NCBI GenBank assembly: GCA_934661105.1
Contig: CAKUIV010000054.1
Location: forward strand, 1-12,654
DNA length: 12,654 bases
Direction of reading: 5' to 3'
DNA from: an uncultured Ellagibacter sp.
GTDB lineage: Bacteria; Actinomycetota; Coriobacteriia; Coriobacteriales; Eggerthellaceae
This document shows, in pieces, positions 5,891-12,654 of the stretch. How positions within the stretch are numbered: the stretch's first letter is position 1; the number at the start of each line of letters is the position of its first letter. The notes below the pieces were generated by a model that was not told the origin of the DNA, did no database searches, and was given only the letters and a program-made list of their open reading frames with translations. A program made the translations under genes and the position numbers.

Positions 5891-8800
5891 CTAGCTCACG
5901 CGCCCGCACTCCACGGTGAAGGCCGCATCGGCGATGCGCGCGGTGGAGGCGCGGTGGCTCACGAGCACGATGGTCTTGCCTGCGCGCGCCTTCGTGAGCG
6001 CTCGCAGGACCGCGGCCTCGTTCAGGCTGTCGAGGTTGCTCGTCGGCTCGTCGAGCAGCATGAACGGCGCATCATGCAGAAACACCCGCGCAAGCCCGAT
6101 GCGCTGGCGCTCCCCGCCCGAGAGCGTCTCGCCAAGTTCGCCGACGGGCGTGGCGAGGCCCTGGGGCAGCCGCTCGATCAAGTCGTCGATGGAGGCTTTC
6201 TTGCACGCCTCCATCACCTCCGCGTCGCTCGCGGCAGGGCGGCCCAGGCGGATGTTGTCGCCGATCGTGCCGGTGAACAGGTGCGTCTCCTGCGTCATGT
6301 AGCCTTCGACGTCGCGCAGACTCGCCGTGTTCACGCGGCGGATGTCGGTGCCCGAGATCGAGATCTCGCCGCTCGTCGCGTCCCAGAACCGCATGAGGAG
6401 CTTGCAGAGCGTGGACTTCCCCGACCCGCTCCGCCCAGCTATCTGCACGATCCGCCCCGGCGCAACGGCAAGGCTCACGTCGCGCAGCACCGTTTCGTCA
6501 CCGTAGGCGAACGTGACGTCGCGCACCTCGGCCCCGGAGAATCCCTCGCGCGAAAGGTCGCGCCCGTCCTCGACCTCGGGCGTTGCGGGCACCTCGTCCA
6601 AAAGGTCGATCACGCGCGAGCCCGAGGCGAACGTCTGCTGCAGCGTCGACCCCAGGTTCGCGACCGCGATGACGGGCCCGAACGACGACATGAGAGCGGC
6701 CACGGCGACGATCGCCGCACCGAACCCGATGGCCCCGCTCGCGCACAGCGCGCAGGCGGCGAGGAGCATCGCCATGTCGAACGCGAGCACGAGCGCGTTC
6801 GTCAGCGCCATGAACAGCGAGGTCGTGCGCTTCATGGCGGCCTCGATGCCGGCGAGCTCGCCCATGCGCTCCCCGAGCTCGGCCGAGCGCTCGGCGGCGC
6901 GCCCGAACTGCAGCGTTTCGCGCAGGCCGCGCAGGCTGTCGAGCACGAACGTGTTCATGTCGCCGATCGCATCGCGGAAGCGTCGCCCGCCGCGCCCCTG
7001 CGCGCGCGACGCCGCGATCGGGATCGCGACGCCGATGACGAGGTACGCCGTTGCGGCCAGCACCGCGAGAAGCGGCGAGGCCGCAACGGCGATGAAGGCG
7101 ACCATGCCCACCGACACGATCGTCGCGATCACGATCGGCGAGATCGTGTGCGCGTAGAACACCTCCAAAAGCTCGATATCGGACGTGACGAGCGACACGA
7201 GGTTGCCCTTGTCGCGCCCCTCGAGCTTCGCCGGCGCCAAACGGCGCAGCGCGCCGAACACCTTATCGCGCACGAGGGCGAGCAGCTTGAAGGCGATGAA
7301 GTGATTGCAGATCTGCTCGCCGTAGCGAAGCGGCCCGCGTAGCACGCCGCACGCGGCGATGAGCACGATGGTGGAAAGCGGGAGGCCGGAGCCCGCCACG
7401 ATCCCGGCAAGCGCCGACGTGCCCGCGACCGTGAGGAAGATCGCCGCCGCGAAGCCCGCGACGCCGAGCACGACGGCGAGCGCCATCACCGGGGCGAGCG
7501 GGCGCACGAGCCCGATAAGACGCCTCATCACCGAAAAGTGGGAACGGGGCTTCACCGCGGGCGTCGTCGCGCGGGTGCCGCCGCCGCGCTCGGGACGCGC
7601 GCCTGCCGGCGCCTCGACGGCGACGGGCTCCGCGCATCCCGCGCGCCCGGCGCCTTCGCCCCGGCAGGGTTGCTCTTGCCCGCCGGCCGCGTACGCCTCG
7701 AGTTCCTCCTGCTGGCGCCAGAGCTTCTCGTAGGCGCCCCGCGCCGCGAGCAGTTCCTCGTGCGTACCGCGCTCTGCCACTTCCCCGTTCGAGAAGACGT
7801 AGATGCGATCGGCATCCCGGACGGCCGACAGGCGATGGGAGATCATGATGACGGTCTTCTCGCGCGAAAGCTCATGGACAACCGCGAGGATCGATTCCTC
7901 GCTTTCCGCGTCGATGTTCGACGTCGCCTCGTCGAACAGGTAGATCGGCGTGTCATGCAGAAGGGCGCGCGCGAGCGCGAGGCGTTGCCGCTGCCCGCCG
8001 GACAGGTTGCTCGCCTGCTCGGAAATGGGCGCGTCGAGCCCGCCCGCCTCGCGCACGAAGCCGCCGAGCGCGCAGCGGTCGAGCGCGCGCAGAAGCTCGT
8101 CGTCGGTCGCGCCGGGGCGAGCCATGAGGAGATTGCTTCTGATCGTGCCCTTGAACAGGTAGCTCGAGAACGGCACCGTCGTCACCGTGTCCATGAGGGA
8201 CGCGCGCGAGATGTCGGCGACGTCGATGCCGCCGATGCGCACGCTTCCCGTGAAGCCCGCGTTGCGCCCGGAAAGCACGCCGGCGAACGTGGATTTTCCC
8301 GATCCGCTTTCGCCCACGATCCCCACAAACGATCCAGCGGGCACTTCGACGTCGACATGGCGGAGCGCCTGCCGTTCGCCGTCGTAGGAGTAGCTGACGT
8401 CGCGGCACTCGATTCCCGCATGACGCGGGTCGACCTTGGCCGTGCCCGTCTGCGGCTCGGGCACCGCCAGAAGCTCGAACATCTTGTCGGCCGCGGCCAT
8501 ACCGTTCATCGCAGTGTGGAAAAACGACCCGAGCGTGCGCATGGGGAGGAAGAAGTCGGCGGCGAGGAAGATGATCGCGAACGCGGCCGCGAAGGGCACC
8601 GCGCCCGCCGCGTACTGCAGAAGCACGACGATGATGCCGATCGCCGCGCCGCCGAACGCGAACAGATCCATGATCGTGATGGAGTTCAGCTGCATCCGCA
8701 GAAGGCGCATCGTCGCCTGACGGAAGCTTTCGGCCTCGCGGTTCATCTCCTCATGGCGCGCCTCGTCGGCACGATAGATTTTAAGCGTCGTCAGGCCCTG

Positions 8801-9460
8801 GAGGTTTTCGAGGAACGCCGCGCCCAGGTCGGTGTAGGACCCCCAGTACTTCCCGACCACCTTGCGCGCGATCTTCTGAATCGCGACGATCGACACGGGG
8901 ATGAGCGGCACGCACACGAGCAGCACGACCGCGGCGGGAAGGCAGAGCGGAGCCGTGCAGACGAACAGGGTGAGCGGAGCGGCTATCGCGTAGAAGAACT
9001 GAGGAAGGTAAGACCCGAAATAGCTTTCGAGCTGCTCGGTCCCTTCGACGCTCACCTGCACGGCCTCGCTCGTGGCGATGTGCTCGGTGTAGGCGGGGCC
9101 GAGCGCCACGAGCTTGTCGTAGACGGTCTGGCGGATCGTCCGCTTCGCCTCCGCAGCCGCCCGGCGCGATTCCCGTTGCGCGGCGCGCGAGCACGCGAAC
9201 CGCACGGCGATCGCGACAAGGGCCAAAACCGCCACACCAACCCCGGAGGAAACGAACGCAAGCGCGCCCGAAAGCGCCGGCGCGGTGCCCGCGAAATCCC
9301 CGGACGCGACCGGGCGCCCCTCGAGCACGCCCTGCAGGAACAACCCGATCGAAACCATGAGGACGATGTTCGCCACGAGGGCGAGCCACTGGAGCACCAC
9401 GTTCGCCACGATATGCTTCCGCGCCGAAGACACCATAGCCAAAAGCCGCTTGTCAAACAT
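5891..9460 (-). CDS. Fused two-half ABC exporter, CydD-like plus CydC-like in one chain
   Basis: A 1189-residue inner-membrane protein carrying two complete exporter halves. Half 1 (about 1-585) has a membrane domain with a CydD-like segment (EGTEQLESYFGSYLPQFF). Its ATPase shows Walker A GESGSGKST near 380, LSGGQRQR near 486, DEATSN near 508 and SHR. A linker rich in G, A, E and R (about 590-640) leads to half 2, whose segment RYGEQICNHFIAFKLLALVRDKVFGALRRLAPAKL resembles CydC. Half 2 has Walker A GRSGSGKST near 1008, LSGGERQR near 1112 and DEPTSNLD near 1134. CydDC exports glutathione and cysteine and is needed for cytochrome bd assembly; no cydAB is present, so another exported substrate is possible. 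In ATPase 1 the usual Q-loop glutamine is phenylalanine (VPFSSYLF). The ATG at 9460 is preferred; an ATG at 9505 would give a nearly leaderless message. Confidence 0.85.
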   Translation of the reverse strand: MFDKRLLAMVSSARKHIVANVVLQWLALVANIVLMVSIGLFLQGVLEGRPVASGDFAGTAPALSGALAFVSSGVGVAVLALVAIAVRFACSRAAQRESRRAAAEAKRTIRQTVYDKLVALGPAYTEHIATSEAVQVSVEGTEQLESYFGSYLPQFFYAIAAPLTLFVCTAPLCLPAAVVLLVCVPLIPVSIVAIQKIARKVVGKYWGSYTDLGAAFLENLQGLTTLKIYRADEARHEEMNREAESFRQATMRLLRMQLNSITIMDLFAFGGAAIGIIVVLLQYAAGAVPFAAAFAIIFLAADFFLPMRTLGSFFHTAMNGMAAADKMFELLAVPEPQTGTAKVDPRHAGIECRDVSYSYDGERQALRHVDVEVPAGSFVGIVGESGSGKSTFAGVLSGRNAGFTGSVRIGGIDVADISRASLMDTVTTVPFSSYLFKGTIRSNLLMARPGATDDELLRALDRCALGGFVREAGGLDAPISEQASNLSGGQRQRLALARALLHDTPIYLFDEATSNIDAESEESILAVVHELSREKTVIMISHRLSAVRDADRIYVFSNGEVAERGTHEELLAARGAYEKLWRQQEELEAYAAGGQEQPCRGEGAGRAGCAEPVAVEAPAGARPERGGGTRATTPAVKPRSHFSVMRRLIGLVRPLAPVMALAVVLGVAGFAAAIFLTVAGTSALAGIVAGSGLPLSTIVLIAACGVLRGPLRYGEQICNHFIAFKLLALVRDKVFGALRRLAPAKLEGRDKGNLVSLVTSDIELLEVFYAHTISPIVIATIVSVGMVAFIAVAASPLLAVLAATAYLVIGVAIPIAASRAQGRGGRRFRDAIGDMNTFVLDSLRGLRETLQFGRAAERSAELGERMGELAGIEAAMKRTTSLFMALTNALVLAFDMAMLLAACALCASGAIGFGAAIVAVAALMSSFGPVIAVANLGSTLQQTFASGSRVIDLLDEVPATPEVEDGRDLSREGFSGAEVRDVTFAYGDETVLRDVSLAVAPGRIVQIAGRSGSGKSTLCKLLMRFWDATSGEISISGTDIRRVNTASLRDVEGYMTQETHLFTGTIGDNIRLGRPAASDAEVMEACKKASIDDLIERLPQGLATPVGELGETLSGGERQRIGLARVFLHDAPFMLLDEPTSNLDSLNEAAVLRALTKARAGKTIVLVSHRASTARIADAAFTVECGRVS

Positions 9461-9504
9461 CGACCGACCCCGATTCCCGTTCGCGCGCACTGCGCCGACT
9501 AACA

Positions 9505-9517
9505 TGAACGTTGTTCA
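9505..9517. promoter_or_regulatory. Palindrome at the start region of the ABC exporter transcript
   Basis: TGAAC-GTT-GTTCA is a perfect 13-bp interrupted palindrome beginning at the edge of the predicted -10 box and covering the likely start point of the ABC exporter transcript. A regulator bound here would repress. Its sequence differs from the dyads beside tetR, so it does not by itself tie that TetR to the exporter. Confidence 0.35.
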
Positions 9518-9546
9518 GATTAGCTCACGAACCGACGCTTTGTCAA
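9517..9546 (-). promoter_or_regulatory. Predicted promoter of the fused ABC exporter
   Basis: On the minus strand a perfect TTGACA -35 (9541-9546) is followed after 18 bp by TAATCT (9517-9522), a fair -10. The start point would fall near 9510, giving about 50 nt of leader to the chosen ATG at 9460 and only about 5 nt to the upstream ATG at 9505. Confidence 0.6.
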
Positions 9547-9611
9547 CCGAACGAAACTTTTTGCACGCATCCCCTTCCCCAGAAGCCGCGCCATCGAAAG
9601 CGGGCAGCAAG

Positions 9612-9655
9612 AAAAAAGCGGGGTGGGAAGGCCTCGTTACGCCTTCCCACCCCGC
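9612..9655 (-). terminator. Strong intrinsic terminator after the acetyltransferase gene
   Basis: A perfect 15-bp stem (9618-9632 with 9641-9655, starting GCGGGGTGGG) encloses an 8-nt loop and is followed on the minus strand by six U residues (9612-9617). It begins 45 bp after the GNAT stop and isolates that gene from the ABC exporter promoter about 65 bp further on. Confidence 0.93.
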
Positions 9656-9699
9656 TGTGAGCTGTACTTGCCAGTCGGCGCGCGTAGCACCTCGGCCGG

Positions 9700-10362
9700 T
9701 TAGTCCTCGTCGCCCGCCACGTTGATGAGAATCTTGAACCGGTCGGAGGCATGCTCGTAACCCGCGTCCTCGGCGACGTGGCGCATCGAGGCGTTGCGCG
9801 TTTCCACGTAGATGGCGTCCACCCCGACCTGCAGCGCGATAAGCGGCCAGGCACGCAACATCTTGCCCATAAGCCCGCGCCCACGGTACGCCGGATTCGT
9901 GTAGCACGCGATCACCGTCGCCGTGCGCTGCACGCCGGAAACACCGCCGAACGTCGGCAGGCGATCGAACACCTCGAGCCCCGACATGGACGCGATCTCT
10001 CCTTCGCACTCGAACAGAAGGACGAACATGCGCTTATTGAGATTGCGCCACAGGTGCGCTTCCGTTTCGGCACGGAAATGCGAGAGCTCGTCGGAAGCGG
10101 GGCTCACGCCCCAGTATTCGAGCGACTGGGCGGTGCGGATGTCGCAAATCGCCGGAATGTCGTCGTGCGTCGCGAGGCGCAGCGTCATACCCGTATCAGT
10201 CGAGATGTGCCCGTCGACGAACGTGAGATCTTCGCGATCGCGGACGTAGAGCGCGGCCTTTTCCTCCAGCCGCTTCACAATGTCGTCGTATTTCACTCGC
10301 TCGGCTTCCTGCTTGTGGAGAACGTCAGCGGACACTGCGGGCGTTTTGGAGAAAGCGGACAT
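9700..10362 (-). CDS. GNAT-family N-acetyltransferase
   Basis: A 220-residue soluble protein. The GNAT fold occupies about 59-215, beginning MTLRLATHDDIPAICDIR. The acetyl-CoA binding motif A is at about 147-171 (VIACYTNPAYRGRGLMGKML), followed by the usual V-x-T-R-N-x-x-M-R-x-x-x-x-x-G-Y region (VETRNASMRHVAEDAGYEH). It should transfer an acetyl or other acyl group from coenzyme A to an unknown amine. Residues 1-58 form a charged, probably helical extension outside the fold, as in some GNATs with small N-terminal add-ons. The ATG at 10362 has AAAGGATG 6 nt upstream. It lies 124 bp after the UspA-like gene, behind a terminator-like hairpin, and ends at a strong terminator. Family confident, substrate unknown. 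Confidence 0.83.
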   Translation of the reverse strand: MSAFSKTPAVSADVLHKQEAERVKYDDIVKRLEEKAALYVRDREDLTFVDGHISTDTGMTLRLATHDDIPAICDIRTAQSLEYWGVSPASDELSHFRAETEAHLWRNLNKRMFVLLFECEGEIASMSGLEVFDRLPTFGGVSGVQRTATVIACYTNPAYRGRGLMGKMLRAWPLIALQVGVDAIYVETRNASMRHVAEDAGYEHASDRFKILINVAGDED

Positions 10363-10435
10363 GCATCATCCTTTCGTAGGGCGAATCGACAGAAATGCAC
10401 GGCGGGCCCAAGGTCGCGCCGCACGCGAGACAAGA

Positions 10436-10463
10436 AGCGCCCGGCCTTGAAGGCCGTGGCGCT
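10436..10463 (-). terminator. Terminator-like hairpin after the UspA-family gene
   Basis: On the minus strand AGCGCC-A-CGGCC, a 5-nt loop, then GGCCG-GGCGCT form an 11-bp stem with one bulged A. The following bases (TCTTGTCTC) are only moderately U-rich. It starts 24 bp after the usp stop, so it probably ends or attenuates that transcript before the acetyltransferase gene. Confidence 0.6.
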
Positions 10464-10486
10464 CTTGATAGAAACCACCGCTTGAG

Positions 10487-10960
10487 CTATTTCACGGTAA
10501 GCACGGGAACCTCGGTCGCGCGAAGCACGCCGAAGCTCACGCTGCCGAGCATGCCGCGGATGGCGCCGAGGCCGCGCCGCCCCATCACGATGAGGTCGCA
10601 GCCGTTCTTCTCCGCGTAGCGGGCAAGCGCTTCGGCCGGGGCGGTGCCGGCGATGACGTCGACGGTAGCCTGCTCGCCCAGCTCGGCGAGCTCGTCGCCG
10701 AGGTTCTCGACGACCTTTTCCTTCGCCTGCTCGAGCGCGGCCTTCACCACGCCTTCGTACTGCGCGTAGTCGAGCATGCCGAACGGCACGCCGTCGAGCG
10801 AGCCCGCGTCGCCGATCTGGTCGGTGCCCATGACGCCGGAGGGGACCACATGGACGACGGCGATGGTCGCCTTGCCCTCCGCCAGGCCCTTCGCGTATTC
10901 AAGCGCATGTTTCGCATGCTCGGAACCATCGTAGGGAACCATGATCTTGCTGTACATCAT
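10487..10960 (-). CDS. UspA-family universal stress protein
   Basis: A 157-residue, single-domain cytoplasmic protein. It opens with the family strand KIMVPYDGSEHAKHALEYA and ends with the nucleotide-binding stretch G-R-R-G (127-130), eight residues, then GS (139-140), followed by VLRATEVPVLTVK. The spacing is one residue shorter than the textbook G-2x-G-9x-G-S of ATP-binding Usp proteins, so nucleotide binding is likely but not certain. Usp proteins form dimers and help survival under starvation or other stress; the partner is not known here. The first of two adjacent ATGs has AAAGGAG 6 nt upstream. A TATAAT box lies upstream at 11020, so it probably has its own promoter although ridA precedes it on the same strand. 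Confidence 0.92.
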   Translation of the reverse strand: MMYSKIMVPYDGSEHAKHALEYAKGLAEGKATIAVVHVVPSGVMGTDQIGDAGSLDGVPFGMLDYAQYEGVVKAALEQAKEKVVENLGDELAELGEQATVDVIAGTAPAEALARYAEKNGCDLIVMGRRGLGAIRGMLGSVSFGVLRATEVPVLTVK

Positions 10961-11019
10961 GAGAAGCTCCTTTCAACCGCTGTCCGTCGTGCGTGCCATG
11001 CGCGCGATCCGTTTGCACC

Positions 11020-11025
11020 ATTATA
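11020..11025 (-). promoter_or_regulatory. Consensus -10 box for the UspA-family gene
   Basis: TATAAT on the minus strand lies 60 bp before the usp ATG, in the 95-bp gap after ridA. The -35 region (CGTGAG at 17 bp) is poor, as expected if an activator or a non-housekeeping sigma factor is used. Only the hexamer is clear. Confidence 0.5.
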
Positions 11026-11055
11026 CGCCCGAAGATGCGAGGCTCACGCTAAACC

Positions 11056-11436
11056 TTAGGCGACGACTTCGGCGATGACCTCGACCTCGACGAGCGCGCC
11101 TTTGGGGAGCTTCTCCACGGCAACGGCGGAGCGGGCCGGACGGACGTCGCCGAAGGACTTCGCGTATTCGGCGTTGAACGCCGCGAAGTCATCCATGTCG
11201 TTCAAAAAGCAGGTCGTCTTGACGACGTGGTCGAAATCGGTGCCGGCCTCCGCGAGCAGCGCGCCGACGTTCTTCATGACCTGCGCGGTCTGTTCCTCGA
11301 TCGTGGTGCCGACCAGCTCGCCCGACGCCGGGTCGAGCGCGATCTGGCCGCTTGCGAACAGAAGCCCGCCCACGATGTTGCCCTGCGAATACGGGCCGAT
11401 CGCCGCGGGGGCGTTCGGGGTGGAAATGGTCTTCAT
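11056..11436 (-). CDS. ridA: RidA family reactive intermediate (enamine/imine) deaminase
   Basis: A 126-residue protein of normal RidA length, expected to form a cytoplasmic trimer. It hydrolyses reactive 2-aminoacrylate and 2-aminocrotonate released by PLP enzymes to the 2-keto acid and ammonia, protecting other PLP enzymes. Family features are present: GPYSQ (14-18), FASGQIALDP, VVKTTCFLNDMDDF and RPARSAVAVEKLPKGALVEVEVIA. The catalytic arginine is R102 and the conserved glutamate E117. The position after R-S, often cysteine, is alanine. The ATG at 11436 matches the family start and has AAGG 6 nt upstream; the frame runs 17 codons further without a better start. It is divergent from threonine ammonia-lyase, the classic source of its substrate, across 115 bp. 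Confidence 0.93.
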   Translation of the reverse strand: MKTISTPNAPAAIGPYSQGNIVGGLLFASGQIALDPASGELVGTTIEEQTAQVMKNVGALLAEAGTDFDHVVKTTCFLNDMDDFAAFNAEYAKSFGDVRPARSAVAVEKLPKGALVEVEVIAEVVA

Positions 11437-11459
11437 AATGTGCCTTCTTTCTTGAGGTT

Positions 11460-11480
11460 CGGCATATTCTCGAAATGCCG
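11460..11480. promoter_or_regulatory. Hairpin in the ridA leader
   Basis: CGGCAT (11460-11465) and ATGCCG (11475-11480) pair perfectly. TTC/GAA inside can extend the stem to 9 bp with one bulge, leaving a 2-nt loop as drawn. It lies between the predicted ridA -10 and its ribosome site, so it could be an operator or a leader structure. Confidence 0.35.
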
Positions 11481-11484
11481 GAGC

Positions 11485-11494
11485 CATTGCAATG
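11485..11494. promoter_or_regulatory. Palindrome between divergent ridA and ilvA
   Basis: CATTGCAATG is a perfect 10-bp palindrome just downstream of the ridA -10 and roughly 60 bp before the ilvA ATG. It could be a half-site or core of an operator serving both genes. A 10-bp palindrome can occur by chance, so this is tentative. Confidence 0.3.
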
Positions 11495-11502
11495 CAGCGA
11501 CG

Positions 11503-11508
11503 ATTATA
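11503..11508 (-). promoter_or_regulatory. ridA: Consensus -10 box for ridA
   Basis: TATAAT on the minus strand lies 67 bp before the ridA ATG. The -35 region is weak (ATGATT at 17 bp). Transcription would start near 11496, so the palindrome and hairpin described at 11485 and 11460 lie within the start and leader region. No convincing rightward promoter for ilvA was found in the gap. Confidence 0.5.
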
Positions 11509-11551
11509 GTGATGAGCGCTTGAAAATCATATAAGGGAACAAGGAAACACC

Positions 11552-12654
11552 ATGTCAGACGAACCCAGGCAGATGCTTTCGCTCGAAGCGTTCGAGGAAG
11601 CATCCCATAAAGTGAAGGAAGTCACGCAGGAGACGAAGCTCATCGAGAGCCCGTATTTCAGCGACATTTCCCATAACCGCGTGTTCTTCAAGCCCGAGAA
11701 CATGCAGCGCACCGGCGCCTACAAGGTGCGCGGCGCCTACTACAAGATCAGCACCCTCACCGACGAGGAACGCGAGCGCGGCCTTATCACCGCATCTGCC
11801 GGAAACCACGCTCAAGGCGTCGCCTACGCGGCCCGTCGCTACGGCGTTCCCGCGACCATCGTCATGCCCGCCACCACGCCGTTCATCAAGGTCGAGCGCA
11901 CGAAGGCCCTCGGGGCGGAAGTCGTGCTCGCCGGCGACGTCTACGACGAGGCCTACGCCCGCGCGCTTGAATTGGCCGAAGAGCGCGGCCTCACGTTCGT
12001 CCATCCCTTCAACGACCTCGGCGTCGCCACGGGTCAGGGCACGATCGCCATGGAAATCGTGCAGGAGCTCCCGCTCGTCGACTGCATCCTCGTTCCCATC
12101 GGGGGCGGCGGGCTCGCCACCGGCGTGTCGACGCTCGCGAAGCTTCTGAACCCGCACATCAAGGTCATCGGCGTCGAACCCGCGGGCGCGGCGTGCATGA
12201 AGGCGTCGCTTGAGGCCGGGCACGTCGTGAAGCTGCCGCACGTGAGCACCATCGCCGACGGCACCGCCGTCCAGGAGCCCGGCGACATCATCTTCCCCTA
12301 CCTGCAGCAAAACCTCGACGGCATCATCACCGTCGAGGACGAGGAGCTCATCGTGTCGTTCCTCGACATGGTGGAAAACCACAAGATGGTCGTCGAGAAC
12401 TCCGGCCTGCTCACCGTCGCGGCGCTGCGCCACCTCGACTTCACGGGCAAGAAGGTCGTGTCCATCCTCTCGGGCGGCAACATGGACGTCATCACCATGT
12501 CGTCGGTCGTGCAGCACGGGCTCATCCAACGCGACCGCATCTTCACGGTGAGCGTGCTTCTGCCCGACCGCCCCGGCGAGCTCGTCAACGTCGCCCAGGT
12601 CATCGCCGAGAACAAGGGCAACGTCGTCCGCCTCGACCACAACCAGTTCGTCAC
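11552..12654 (+). CDS. ilvA: Threonine ammonia-lyase (dehydratase), ACT-domain form, 3' end cut off
   Basis: A PLP enzyme converting threonine to 2-oxobutanoate and ammonia, either feeding isoleucine synthesis or degrading threonine. The frame runs from ATG 11552 (AAGGA 6 nt upstream) to the window end without a stop: 367 complete codons. Landmarks are ENMQRTGAYKVRGA with the PLP lysine K58, SAGNHAQGVA, the phosphate-binding glycine loop GGGGL (184-188) and SGGN near 307. An ACT-type domain begins near 331 (FTVSVLLPDRPGELVNVAQVI) and is incomplete. The short single-ACT layout resembles the medium-length class often called ilvA or tdcB rather than the long E. coli biosynthetic IlvA. The usual serine two before the lysine is alanine (GAYK). 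Divergent from ridA. Effector sensitivity cannot be read from the partial ACT domain. Confidence 0.92.
   Translation, partial: MSDEPRQMLSLEAFEEASHKVKEVTQETKLIESPYFSDISHNRVFFKPENMQRTGAYKVRGAYYKISTLTDEERERGLITASAGNHAQGVAYAARRYGVPATIVMPATTPFIKVERTKALGAEVVLAGDVYDEAYARALELAEERGLTFVHPFNDLGVATGQGTIAMEIVQELPLVDCILVPIGGGGLATGVSTLAKLLNPHIKVIGVEPAGAACMKASLEAGHVVKLPHVSTIADGTAVQEPGDIIFPYLQQNLDGIITVEDEELIVSFLDMVENHKMVVENSGLLTVAALRHLDFTGKKVVSILSGGNMDVITMSSVVQHGLIQRDRIFTVSVLLPDRPGELVNVAQVIAENKGNVVRLDHNQFV

Noticed and set aside
5744..7342. A 532-codon open frame on the + strand overlapping tetR and the exporter 3' half
   Set aside because: Same composition artefact; it overlaps two real genes in other frames and has no recognisable protein features.
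7538..9502. A 654-codon open frame on the + strand opposite the fused ABC exporter
   Set aside because: It is antisense to a protein with complete ABC motifs, is rich in R, H, A, E and D, and shows no domain. Long antisense frames are expected in high-GC genes.
10560..10590. Universal stress protein nucleotide motif one residue short
   Set aside because: The GRRGLGAIRGMLGS form looks like a common Usp variant rather than a defect.
11700..11730. Loss of the usual serine two before the PLP lysine in ilvA (GAYK instead of GSFK)
   Set aside because: The lysine and all other PLP motifs are present, and I recall GAYK as common in this enzyme class, so it is not evidence of inactivity.
11555..12640. 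A 361-codon open frame on the - strand opposite ilvA
   Set aside because: Acidic, histidine-rich, repetitive-looking translation, antisense to a clear PLP enzyme.

Overview
This 12.65-kb window is high-GC, gene-dense bacterial chromosome. Codon use is strongly G/C-ending, and the promoter-like elements sit in short AT-richer gaps. The gene set (a molybdate importer with a lipoprotein binding protein, a DegV-family lipid-binding protein, a giant fused CydD/CydC-like ABC exporter, UspA, RidA and a short threonine ammonia-lyase) fits an anaerobic actinobacterium of the Coriobacteriia/Eggerthellaceae type. That placement is inferred from protein character; no rRNA or other marker gene is present. 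I see no mobile element, CRISPR array, tRNA or rRNA.

Layout. (1) Positions 1-330 (+) are the 3' end of an AEC-family permease, ending at a strong hairpin shared with the convergent mod operon. (2) Positions 403-4162 (-) are a molybdate transport operon read right to left. It starts with a promoter carrying a TATATAC-N6-GTATATA dyad between its -35 and -10. Then come lipoprotein modA, a near-perfect intrinsic terminator in the modA-modB gap, a modB permease with an added signal peptide and a roughly 240-residue extracytoplasmic domain, and modC. (3) Positions 4256-5083 (-) encode a DegV-family protein, divergent from a TetR-family regulator (5289-5882, +) across a dyad-rich 205-bp gap. (4) Positions 5891-9460 (-) encode one 1189-residue polypeptide with two complete ABC exporter halves, CydD-like then CydC-like. 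Its 3' end is only 8 bp from the convergent tetR stop. (5) Positions 9700-11436 (-) encode a GNAT acetyltransferase, a UspA-family protein and RidA, with their own terminators and TATAAT-type -10 boxes. (6) Position 11552 to the window end (+) is threonine ammonia-lyase (ilvA, ACT-domain form), divergent from ridA and cut by the window edge.

How the parts may work together. The mod genes form one uptake system for molybdate, the metal oxyanion needed by molybdoenzymes of anaerobic respiration. The internal terminator should make the binding protein more abundant than the membrane and ATPase parts. The TetR regulator may control the fused ABC exporter or the divergent degV gene. ridA and ilvA are a functional pair: threonine ammonia-lyase releases reactive enamine/imine intermediates and RidA hydrolyses them. 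Their back-to-back arrangement around a short palindrome suggests shared control.

The most unusual items are the ModB protein with its unrecognised exported domain, the Mo-box-like operator on the modA promoter, and the single-chain CydDC-like transporter whose first ATPase has phenylalanine at the usual Q-loop glutamine position.
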